Positions 1-4,523 of a DNA stretch of 5,556 nt are shown piece by piece. Positions within the stretch are counted from its first letter, which is position 1. Every line of letters starts with the position of its first letter. The DNA is from an uncultured Bacteroidales bacterium. Lineage in GTDB: Bacteria > Bacteroidota > Bacteroidia > Bacteroidales > Bacteroidaceae. The stretch is taken from contig CALCHR010000153.1 in NCBI GenBank assembly GCA_937901185.1, positions 1 through 5,556 of the forward strand. Direction: 5' to 3'. The translations under genes and the position numbers were made by a program. The notes beneath the pieces are model-generated. The model was not told the DNA's origin. It saw nothing but the letters and a program-made list of their open reading frames with translations, and did not search any database.

Positions 1-4
1 AGGA

Positions 5-20
5 TGATGCTGAAGCATCA
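5..20. repeat. Small inverted repeat at the left edge
   Basis: The arms TGATGC (5-10) and GCATCA (15-20) are perfectly complementary around a 4-base loop. It may be a weak hairpin at the 3' end of a gene lying outside the window, or chance. Nothing else can be said from this edge. Confidence 0.35.
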
Positions 21-25
21 ACAAA

Positions 26-59
26 ATAAAAAAAAACGGCGAGGGAAACCTCGCCGTTT
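26..59 (-). terminator. Intrinsic terminator of the XRE gene
   Basis: An 11-bp perfect GC-rich stem (34-44 with 49-59) closes a GAAA tetraloop as read on the plus strand. On the minus strand it is followed by nine T residues, then ATTTT, which is a textbook Rho-independent terminator. The stop codon of the XRE gene (61-63) sits directly beside the stem, so the gene has almost no 3' untranslated region. On the plus strand the trailing bases are only TTTATTAAT, so termination in that direction would be weaker. Confidence 0.9.
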
Positions 60-60
60 A

Positions 61-294
61 TTAATCTTCAGGGTCATTAAAGTAGTCTCTGTCGAAAAAC
101 TCCGACAGAGTGATTCCCGCACCCTCGCAAAATCGTTTGACCGTTATTACCTTTGAGCATTTTGTCCTACCCTTCATAAGATCATAAATTGCCGAGGGGG
201 ACATACCACCGCTTAGAGATGCATCGCAAACGTTTGTTTCGTGCTCCTTGCATATTTCTTCGATTCTTTTGATTATCGCATCGTTTAGTTGCAT
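61..294 (-). CDS. Small XRE/Cro-type HTH transcriptional repressor
   Basis: Encodes a 77-aa DNA-binding protein that is almost wholly one helix-turn-helix domain of the lambda-repressor type. The recognition part runs over residues 20-62 (SPSAIYDLMKGRT, then TVKRFCEGAGITLSEFF). The FFDRDYF ending resembles, from memory, small regulators on mobile elements of gut Firmicutes. A longer frame starts at 330, but I prefer the ATG at 294. It has AAGGTGA 8 nt upstream, it begins at the family-like MQLNDAIIKRI, and the only good -10 box (329-334) overlaps the upstream ATG, so the transcript would start inside that extension. Twin palindromes over its promoter suggest autorepression and control of the divergent rightward promoter. 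The target sites and the physiological signal are inferred. The gene is compact and AT-rich, unlike the genes to the right of 1500. Confidence 0.82.
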   Translation of the reverse strand: MQLNDAIIKRIEEICKEHETNVCDASLSGGMSPSAIYDLMKGRTKCSKVITVKRFCEGAGITLSEFFDRDYFNDPED

Positions 295-310
295 AATTGT
301 GTTCACCTTT

Positions 311-326
311 TCGTGGAATTCCACAA
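311..326. promoter_or_regulatory. Operator-like palindrome O1
   Basis: TCGTGGAATTCCACAA contains the perfect 12-bp palindrome GTGGAATTCCAC (313-324). It lies where the XRE transcript should start, just downstream of the -10 box at 329-334. It shares the pattern TCGTGGARTTCCACRA with a second site at 356-371. Binding by the adjacent XRE protein is inferred from position and symmetry. Confidence 0.7.
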
Positions 327-328
327 TC

Positions 329-334
329 ATTATA
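329..334 (-). promoter_or_regulatory. -10 box of the XRE gene promoter
   Basis: On the minus strand this reads TATAAT, a perfect sigma70 -10 hexamer, about 35 bp upstream of the chosen ATG. No good -35 hexamer stands 17 bp further up. That area is occupied by the O2 palindrome, so the promoter may be intrinsically weak or blocked by the repressor. Transcription would begin near 322, inside O1. Confidence 0.6.
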
Positions 335-355
335 TGTCAATCACAATTATTTCTC

Positions 356-371
356 TCGTGGAGTTCCACGA
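356..371. promoter_or_regulatory. Operator-like palindrome O2
   Basis: TCGTGGAGTTCCACGA has 7-bp perfect arms around a 2-bp centre. It is a near copy of O1, with centres 45 bp apart. It covers the expected -35 area of the leftward XRE promoter and lies 18 bp upstream of the rightward -35 box. A protein bound here could repress its own gene and either repress or activate the rightward promoter. Confidence 0.7.
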
Positions 372-389
372 AAAAATTCTAAAAAACTA

Positions 390-418
390 TTGACATAATA
401 TGTTTATTATGCTACAAT
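390..418 (+). promoter_or_regulatory. Strong sigma70-type promoter for the rightward transcript
   Basis: TTGACA (390-395), a 17-bp spacer and TACAAT (413-418) form a near-consensus sigma70 promoter, with a start expected near 425. This pattern fits Firmicutes or Proteobacteria. Bacteroidota housekeeping promoters use TAnnTTTG, as seen at 4413. Two inverted repeats overlap it: CATAATA/TATTATG (394-400 with 405-411) in the spacer, and TGTTTATT/AATAAACA (401-408 with 416-423) straddling the -10. Either could be a second operator, distinct in sequence from O1 and O2. Confidence 0.82.
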
Positions 419-435
419 AAACAAAAAGGGCTTTC

Positions 436-495
436 AGGTCCCATAGCAAAAACCGCAGAAAAGGGACTTGTGTCACGGCTTTTCTGCGGTTTTTT
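436..495 (+). terminator. Leader terminator/attenuator with possible pseudoknot
   Basis: A 16-bp perfect stem (448-463 with 479-494) ends in a run of six T (490-495), which is a complete intrinsic terminator. It lies between the rightward promoter and the gene starting at 515, and just before that gene's AAAGGAGG site. The 15-nt loop contains GGACTT (464-469), which can pair with AGGTCC (436-441, one G-U pair), giving an H-type pseudoknot. If the terminal stem pair opens, 442 with 463 extends this to 7 bp. Its position suggests attenuation or a short stand-alone RNA with read-through into the gene. A type III toxin-antitoxin layout is similar, but no tandem RNA repeats are present. The function is inferred. 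Confidence 0.78.
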
Positions 496-514
496 ATGTA
501 AAAGGAGGCTTAAT

Positions 515-913
515 ATGAAAAGTGGAGTAGATAATGTGTTAAGCATACCTACTTCACTTAAAGGTAAATTCTTTAAACACTGGTTTAAGTTTTTATTACC
601 ATACCACGGATTGACAGACAGAGAGATGGATATTGCTGCTGCTTTTCTTCTAAAAAGATATGAACTATCTAAAGTAGTTAGTGATACAAATCTACTAGAG
701 AGTATCTTAATGAATGAAGATACTAAACGCTCAATTAGAGAGGGATGTGATGTTAAACATCAACATTTTCAGGTTATTATGAGTAAACTTAGGAAAGCTA
801 AAATTATTATCGACAATAAAATACCATTTATAAAAGAAAGTTTTTATCTTTGCAACGGATACTCCGCCTCAGTGTTGGCGGAGCAGAAAATAGAAGGCGT
901 TTCAACGCACTGA
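515..913 (+). CDS. Phage-like small protein of unknown function
   Basis: Encodes 132 aa. The ATG at 515 is chosen over a GTG at 470 because AAAGGAGG (501-508) sits 6 nt before it and because the GTG lies in the loop of the terminator hairpin. The first half has a basic aromatic stretch (KFFKHWFKF) and LTDREMDI, followed by FLLKRYELSK. Then come MNEDTKRSIREG and FQVIMSKLRKAKII, a layout like a winged-helix DNA-binding fold ending in a beta wing. From memory this resembles small proteins seen in crAss-like and other gut phages, whose role I do not know. The tail (about residue 112 on) is richer in GC, contains a hairpin at 862-883, and may not be native. Codons are strongly AT-biased, unlike the operon beyond 1500. 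There is no signal peptide or membrane segment. It is not obviously a toxin. Confidence 0.7.
   Translation: MKSGVDNVLSIPTSLKGKFFKHWFKFLLPYHGLTDREMDIAAAFLLKRYELSKVVSDTNLLESILMNEDTKRSIREGCDVKHQHFQVIMSKLRKAKIIIDNKIPFIKESFYLCNGYSASVLAEQKIEGVSTH
862..883. repeat. 7-bp perfect inverted repeat in the gene tail
   Basis: CTCCGCC (862-868) and GGCGGAG (877-883) form a GC-rich stem with an 8-nt loop inside the last codons of the phage-like gene. No T-run follows on the plus strand, so it is not a clear terminator. It coincides with the rise in GC content near the end of the AT-rich cassette. Confidence 0.5.
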
Positions 914-929
914 CCAGGTAGTTATCAAA

Positions 930-1138
930 CTTCGCAACTTTGAAAAATCCTACATCCCAGGCAGCGCAACAAGAACGTCTGCGTGGTACGTATATACCTA
1001 CTTAGCCCATCCTTATAGGCTAAGAGTATGTTCGTATCTAGCGTGGGCTTTCCTTGTTGTCTATCTCAGATGTAGTGGGCAATTGCGAAGGCCTGATGAC
1101 TATGGGGTAGGCAATGAAAGAAGCCCACGCCGTCTTTC
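930..1138 (+). ncRNA. Candidate structured RNA with loop-bubble interaction
   Basis: No convincing gene lies in 914-1198. The sequence instead folds into one long interrupted hairpin. The paired segments are 930-937/1083-1090 (8 bp), 950-956/1069-1075 (7 bp), 966-973/1053-1060 (8 bp with one G-U), 987-997/1026-1036 (10 of 11, one G-U) and 1001-1007/1018-1024 (7 bp, 10-nt loop). A large bubble separates the third and fourth stems. A second hairpin (1116-1120/1134-1138) presents a 13-nt loop in which AAGCCCACGC (1121-1130) is the exact complement of GCGTGGGCTT (1041-1050) in that bubble. Both G-U pairs exist only if the plus strand is transcribed. The long hairpin with a central bubble recalls 6S RNA, but the 10-bp loop contact does not, and I recognise no named family. 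It could be a free RNA or the leader of the HTH gene at 1199. No clear promoter or T-run bounds it. Confidence 0.55.
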
Positions 1139-1198
1139 CAGACCATATCAAACTCAACTTCAGAAACTGACCGGGGCTTGGCAGCAAGAGAAAAAATT

Positions 1199-1414
1199 AT
1201 GCACATAGGTCATCGTGTACAAGAAGTCCTCAGAGAGCAAGAGCGCTCTGCAACCTGGTTTGCCGAGAAGTTATGCTACACCCGCTCGAATGTATATAAG
1301 ATATTCGACCGCTCTTCCATAGACACATTTCTACTGCAGAGAATTTCCCAGATACTCAACCACAACTTTTTTGCAGACCTCTCAGACGATATTTCCGAGT
1401 CGGTAGAAAAATAG
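1199..1414 (+). CDS. Small Bacteroidota HTH protein
   Basis: Encodes 71 aa from the ATG at 1199. A TTG at 1178 would add seven residues (MAAREKI). I prefer the ATG because the family, as I remember it, begins close to HIG, and because an A-rich stretch precedes it. The body is one predicted HTH. A first helix (GHRVQEVLREQERSATWFAEKL) is followed by a turn and recognition helix (TRSNVYKIFDRSSID) and a closing segment (LLQRISQILNHNFFADLS). Small proteins with WFA, NVYKIF and LNHNFF at these places are common single-domain regulators in Bacteroides and Prevotella, with no known target. Its place between a candidate RNA and a polysaccharide operon suggests local control, but that is inference. 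A weak hairpin (1426-1430/1437-1441) after the stop lacks a T-run, so read-through into the operon is possible. Confidence 0.8.
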   Translation: MHIGHRVQEVLREQERSATWFAEKLCYTRSNVYKIFDRSSIDTFLLQRISQILNHNFFADLSDDISESVEK

Positions 1415-1460
1415 GGTACACCTCTGTTCCCTTAATGGAACTATGGTTTCACCAACCACG

Positions 1461-1528
1461 GCTCTAAATCTTCGTTCCTTTGCACTCAGTTTTAGAGCAC
1501 GCTTGTTTCTCGCAACAAGACAGCGTGC
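1461..1528 (+). promoter_or_regulatory. Hairpin-rich leader of the polysaccharide operon
   Basis: Two stems lie upstream of the sugar transferase. GCTCTAAA (1461-1468) pairs with TTTAGAGC (1491-1498) around a 22-nt loop. GCACGC plus TTGTT (1497-1507) pairs with AACAA and GCGTGC (1514-1518, 1523-1528) with a 4-nt bulge. They share bases 1497-1498, so both cannot form completely. TTCCTTTG (1475-1482) is one base off the Bacteroidota -7 element TAnnTTTG, but no fitting -33 element precedes it. The region may hold a leader control element. No T-run marks a terminator. Confidence 0.45.
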
Positions 1529-1552
1529 ACTTCTCCTGTAACCAAAGCAACT

Positions 1553-2194
1553 ATGCCCATAGATTTAGAGACCGAGAAACTGGATTTACACAGCGTCGGC
1601 AGCCGCTTTCTGAAGCGCACCACCGACCTACTATGCGCCACCACAGGCCTACTGGCGCTCTCCCCCCTACTCTTTATTATATATATAGCCTTGAGATGGC
1701 AAGGCGACGGACCTGCTTTCTTCCACCAAGAACGCATCGGGCGCTACGGACGCCCTTTCTACATCCACAAGTTCAGAACCATGCGCCCCGACGCTGAGGC
1801 CCAAGGGCCACAGTTGGCCGAGACCGACGACGTGCGCCTCACTCCCATCGGCAGCCATCTGCGCAAACATCATCTCGACGAGCTGCCGCAACTTTGGAAC
1901 GTCTTGGTCGGCGAAATGTCTATGGTAGGCCCACGCCCCGAGCGACGCTTTTTTATCGAACAGATCATCAAAGCCGGCGGCGACTATCTCTCCATCTTGC
2001 AACTGCGGCCCGGCGTCACCTCCGAAGCCACCATCAGCAACGGCTACACCAACACGATGCAGAAAATGCTGGAGCGGCTGGAAATGGACAGGCATTATCT
2101 GGCCACGCAGTCGTGGTGGGGCGACTGCTGCATCATATGGCGAACCGTCTTTCTCGTACTCCACGGCGAAAAGAAAAAATCTGACAGGCCATGA
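1553..2194 (+). CDS. Undecaprenyl-phosphate phosphoglycosyl transferase (bacterial sugar transferase family)
   Basis: Encodes 213 aa, the size of the small monotopic PglC-like enzymes. The larger WcaJ/WbaP type with four extra N-terminal helices is longer. Such enzymes move a phosphosugar from a UDP-sugar to undecaprenyl phosphate on the inner face of the cytoplasmic membrane, starting a repeat unit of capsule, exopolysaccharide or O-antigen. Visible landmarks are KRTTDLLCA (21-29), a hydrophobic re-entrant helix (about 26-47) broken by SP (37-38), GDGPAFFHQERIGR (51-64) and KFRTM (73-77). The DE pair at 109-110 within DELPQLWNV matches the catalytic Asp-Glu dyad of the family, and SMVGPRPE (123-130) and LRPGVTS follow. 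All key residues are present, so it should be active. The sugar donor cannot be told. Its stop overlaps the next start as ATGA, which indicates translational coupling. No Shine-Dalgarno is visible, as usual in Bacteroidota. Confidence 0.93.
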   Translation: MPIDLETEKLDLHSVGSRFLKRTTDLLCATTGLLALSPLLFIIYIALRWQGDGPAFFHQERIGRYGRPFYIHKFRTMRPDAEAQGPQLAETDDVRLTPIGSHLRKHHLDELPQLWNVLVGEMSMVGPRPERRFFIEQIIKAGGDYLSILQLRPGVTSEATISNGYTNTMQKMLERLEMDRHYLATQSWWGDCCIIWRTVFLVLHGEKKKSDRP

Positions 2195-4068
2195 AGATGT
2201 GCAGGCTCATCTTCGTGTTTACCCTATGGCTCGCCTGCATCTGCATCGGCGCACAAAGAAACGCCCGACACATTTTCGGCCACAACTCCTTTACCCATCG
2301 CAGCACCTTTTTTTCTCCCAACAACATCGGCGGCCCCTCCATCAAGATTAACCTGATGGGCGAAGTGGCTGCACCGGGCGTCTATACTTTGCCGGCAGGC
2401 GCCACTCTCTTCGACGCACTCTCCGCAGCCTCCGGCCTCACACCCATCGGTTCTCTGCGAGAAGTGGAACTGTGGCGCAGCAACAAACTCCTTACAAAAG
2501 CCGACCTCTACCCTTACCTCTTACACGGCGACACCACCGCTATTCCCCGCCTCAAAGACGGCGACCTGCTGATAGTTCCCACCGCTTGCTGCCTGGTGCA
2601 GGTGCAGGGCGCCGTGAAGCGAGCGATGAGCTACGAAGCCCTCCCCTCAGAAAACATCAACGACCTCTTGGCCTACGCCGGCGGCTTGCGACAAGCAGGT
2701 TGTGAGCACTGGATACAGGTGGTTCGTGCCGAAGAAAACGGGCGCAAAGTCTTTTCGCTCGACAGCCTGGAGCGACAACGCTTTCGGCTCTGCCACGGCG
2801 ACATTGTGCTGGCAGAAAATCCTCCAAAGGAATTTTTCAACCGAGTGGACATCTCGGGCGCCGTGATGCGCCCCGGCATGTACCGTCAAGGCGCCGAAGG
2901 CGACTCCACCGTGTTGCAACTGTTGCAAAGCGCCTGCGGACTCGACGAGGGCGCCTTCACCGAGCGCGTGCTGCTCTACCGCGAGCGCCGGGGCATGCTG
3001 GAAATCCTGCCACTCAATCTGCAAGCCATCCTCGAAGGCAGGCAGCCCGACGTGGCTTTGTGCAACAAAGATTTGCTCCACATCCCCTACCGCGAAGAAG
3101 TGCGTGCCGGCTACCAGATTTCGGTCTTCGGCGCTGTGCAACGGCCCGGAAGTTTCCGCTACGCCGAGCAGATGACGGTGGCAGATGCCGTGTTGCTGGC
3201 CGGCGGCTTGAAAGATGCAGCCATGGGCTCCTCGGTGGAGATAGTGAGGCGCTGGCGCGACCGCAAAGCCCTTTCAAAACCTACGGGGAAGATACTGTTT
3301 TCCTCCTACAGCGTGGCACTCAATGCCGACTTGCAAGAGATGGGCGACACCGCTTTCCGCTTACAGCCCTACGATGAAATCTATGTGCGCACAGCCCCCG
3401 GAAACATGGCGCAGCGCCATGTGAGCATCGAGGGCGAGGTGCAGTTTCCCGGCATCTACGTCCTGAGCGAAAAAGATTGGCGACTGACAGACCTCTTGAC
3501 TGCTGCCGGAGGCCCCACCAGCGCGGCCCACCTGCCCGATGCTGTGCTGGAACGCAAGTTGAAACCCTGGGAGCGCAAAGTGCTTGAGAAGTTTAACAAG
3601 GACCTGGGAAACGACTACACCGAGCATCGTTTCTATCCCCTGGGACTGCCGCACAAGAAAGTAGAGACCCACCTGGACGCTGCCGTAGCCTCGCCGGAAA
3701 ACTCCGTCCACAACTTTCTATTGGAAGAGGGCGACCGCCTTTACATCCCACGCCACTCGCCCACCGTCAGCATCTACGGAGAAGTGGTCTCTCCATCCGT
3801 CGCACTCTGGATGAAGGGAAAAGGGCTCGACTACTATGCCGACCACTCCGGCGGATACACCTCCGAGGCCAGTCCCAAGCACGCATTCATCCTTTACCCT
3901 AACGGCAAAGCCGCCCGTTTGAAACGAGCCTCCGACATCCGTCCCGGCTGCACCCTCTTCGTTCCCTCGCGCCGTTTGCAACGCCGGTGGGCATCAGCAG
4001 ACATCGACCCGCATTTCTTGCTGACTATCTCTCAGATTCTAATGCCACAGGAATCTCAAATGAAATAG
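2191..4068 (+). CDS. Secreted multi-SLBB polysaccharide export-type protein
   Basis: Encodes 625 aa. Residues 1-22 form a signal peptide (basic MKMCR, hydrophobic core, likely cut near GAQ). The Cys at 16 lacks a standard lipobox. The rest is six tandem SLBB-like beta-grasp units near residues 51-130, 134-208, 218-299, 308-400, 410-521 and 525-592. Each opens with a G(E/A)V..PG-type strand turn, continues through a GG(L/P/Y) helix end and closes with a GD-L-IVP-like strand. SLBB domains form the periplasmic or outer-membrane ring of Wza-type exporters. Proteins of this Bacteroidota family usually carry a Poly_export domain before the SLBB array and are nearer 800 aa. Here only about 28 residues separate the signal peptide from SLBB1, so Poly_export is missing. 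The C-terminus (593-625) also lacks a convincing membrane helix. It is coupled to the sugar transferase by a 4-nt overlap. It probably helps export or assemble the polysaccharide begun by that enzyme, but whether it forms a channel alone is doubtful. Confidence 0.88.
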   Translation: MKMCRLIFVFTLWLACICIGAQRNARHIFGHNSFTHRSTFFSPNNIGGPSIKINLMGEVAAPGVYTLPAGATLFDALSAASGLTPIGSLREVELWRSNKLLTKADLYPYLLHGDTTAIPRLKDGDLLIVPTACCLVQVQGAVKRAMSYEALPSENINDLLAYAGGLRQAGCEHWIQVVRAEENGRKVFSLDSLERQRFRLCHGDIVLAENPPKEFFNRVDISGAVMRPGMYRQGAEGDSTVLQLLQSACGLDEGAFTERVLLYRERRGMLEILPLNLQAILEGRQPDVALCNKDLLHIPYREEVRAGYQISVFGAVQRPGSFRYAEQMTVADAVLLAGGLKDAAMGSSVEIVRRWRDRKALSKPTGKILFSSYSVALNADLQEMGDTAFRLQPYDEIYVRTAPGNMAQRHVSIEGEVQFPGIYVLSEKDWRLTDLLTAAGGPTSAAHLPDAVLERKLKPWERKVLEKFNKDLGNDYTEHRFYPLGLPHKKVETHLDAAVASPENSVHNFLLEEGDRLYIPRHSPTVSIYGEVVSPSVALWMKGKGLDYYADHSGGYTSEASPKHAFILYPNGKAARLKRASDIRPGCTLFVPSRRLQRRWASADIDPHFLLTISQILMPQESQMK

Positions 4069-4073
4069 TGGCC

Positions 4074-4139
4074 ACAAGGTTTTCCACGCCCAAAAATCGT
4101 CCTTGTAAACATCTGAAAATCAAGGGTCATTTTCGGACG
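4074..4139 (+). other. Inverted repeats after the polysaccharide operon
   Basis: ACAAGG (4074-4079) can pair with CCTTGT (4101-4106). Alternatively CGTCC (4098-4102) pairs with GGACG (4135-4139), continuous on one side with GAAAAT/ATTTTC (4115-4120/4129-4134). The two folds compete for 4101-4102. They could stabilise the transcript end. No T-run follows, so an intrinsic terminator is not supported. Confidence 0.4.
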
Positions 4140-4140
4140 T

Positions 4141-4211
4141 TTCTTAGTAAACTTCTAGGAAAAACTCGGAGTTTACTAGGAAAAATTTGTAGTTTACTAA
4201 GAACGCCTAGA
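4141..4211. repeat. 21-bp imperfect tandem repeats inside a 13-bp inverted repeat
   Basis: Three units of 21 bp start at 4149, 4170 and 4191. Units 1 and 2 share CTAGGAAAAA (4155-4164 and 4176-4185), and units 2 and 3 share AGTTTACTA (4170-4178 and 4191-4199). The outer arms TTCTTAGTAAACT (4141-4153) and AGTTTACTAAGAA (4191-4203) are perfect complements around a 37-nt loop. The middle AGTTTACT copy is an alternative partner for the left arm. An open frame crosses it (3987-4235), but its lysine/arginine-rich 7-residue pattern is just the repeat translated, and it overlaps the SLBB gene out of frame. I vaguely recall similar units between genes in Prevotella but have not confirmed this. Confidence 0.7.
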
Positions 4212-4240
4212 AAGCTACGAAGAAAACGGCGGTGATGTAG

Positions 4241-4277
4241 GCGGATTTTCGGGTGGTTCCCCAAGCAGCGAATCCGC
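4241..4277. repeat. Inverted repeat in the intergenic region
   Basis: GCGGATT (4241-4247) and AATCCGC (4271-4277) are perfect 7-bp complements with 23 nt between them. A small GGG/CCC stem (about 4251-4260) can nest inside. No T-run follows. It may be part of the RNA structure between the operon and the mutase gene, or of a repeat unit. No coding signal is seen from 4212 to 4523. Confidence 0.4.
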
Positions 4278-4353
4278 TTTGCCGACTCTTTTCTGCAAGC
4301 GGTGTGACCCATAAGGCCGGAAAATTGGGCGAACAAGAAGATGTGGGCAGAAA

Positions 4354-4395
4354 AAATAAGTTTTTTTCTATATTTTTTGGGGCAAATAAGTTTTT
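4354..4395. repeat. 12-bp direct repeat upstream of the glmM promoter
   Basis: AAATAAGTTTTT occurs at 4354-4365 and again at 4384-4395, exactly 30 bp apart (about three helical turns). The second copy lies where the -33 element of the promoter at 4413 is expected. The spacing allows a DNA-binding protein to contact both copies from one face. The region is also A/T-tract rich and may be bent. Regulatory use is inferred. Confidence 0.55.
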
Positions 4396-4420
4396 ATATC
4401 AGTCGTAGTTTGTAAATTTG
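4391..4420 (+). promoter_or_regulatory. Bacteroidota-type promoter for glmM
   Basis: TAAATTTG (4413-4420) is a perfect match to the Bacteroidota -7 consensus TAnnTTTG. A TTTTT run (4391-4395) stands 17 bp upstream as a rough -33 element, which is normally TTTG. Transcription would start near 4427, leaving a leader of about 97 nt before the ATG at 4524. The contrast with the TTGACA/TACAAT promoter at 390 supports two different origins within the window. Confidence 0.7.
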
Positions 4421-4494
4421 TATTTTGAAACAGAGTTTTCGCTCGCCGCTGCTTTTTCTTTCCGCTTGCGGGCCGGAGAAAGGGGTGGCTAAGA

Positions 4495-4508
4495 AGTAAG
4501 AACTTACT
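4495..4508. promoter_or_regulatory. Palindrome in the glmM leader
   Basis: AGTAAG (4495-4500) and CTTACT (4503-4508) are perfect complements with a 2-bp centre, ending 15 nt before the mutase start codon. As RNA the 2-nt loop is too tight for all six pairs, so a DNA operator or chance is more likely than a hairpin. An imperfect CCGGAGAAAG/CTTTCTTCCG-like stem (about 4455-4482) lies just upstream. Confidence 0.4.
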
Positions 4509-4523
4509 ATTTAACAAAATACT

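Noticed and set aside
425..515. Type III toxin-antitoxin locus
   Set aside because: The promoter, terminator and small gene fit the layout, but tandem antitoxin RNA repeats are absent and the protein shows no ToxN-like features that I can recognise. The attenuator is kept as a finding without this label.
931..1003. 24-codon open stretch ending at a TAG
   Set aside because: It has no start codon or ribosome site and is preceded by a stop. The same bases are better explained by paired RNA stems.
1092..1119. Hammerhead ribozyme core (CTGATGA followed by GAAA)
   Set aside because: The bases between CTGATGA and GAAA do not form a stem that ends next to GAAA, because five extra bases intervene. 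The flanks around the later GTC do not pair to form stems I and III.
930..1175. RNase P RNA, tmRNA or cobalamin riboswitch
   Set aside because: The GAGGAAAGTCC core, the tmRNA tRNA-like ends and the GCCACTG cobalamin box are all missing. Only a faint CAGAAACTGACC resemblance to the RNase P 3' end was seen.
1667..3981. Long minus-strand and alternative-frame ORFs opposite the sugar transferase and SLBB genes
   Set aside because: They mirror GC-rich coding DNA of well-supported genes, lack recognisable motifs and start signals, and often contradict one another.
3987..4235. 82-aa plus-strand frame overlapping the SLBB gene end
   Set aside because: Its first third lies out of frame inside the SLBB gene and the rest is the 21-bp repeat translated into Lys/Arg-rich heptads. 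It has no ribosome site and no family features.
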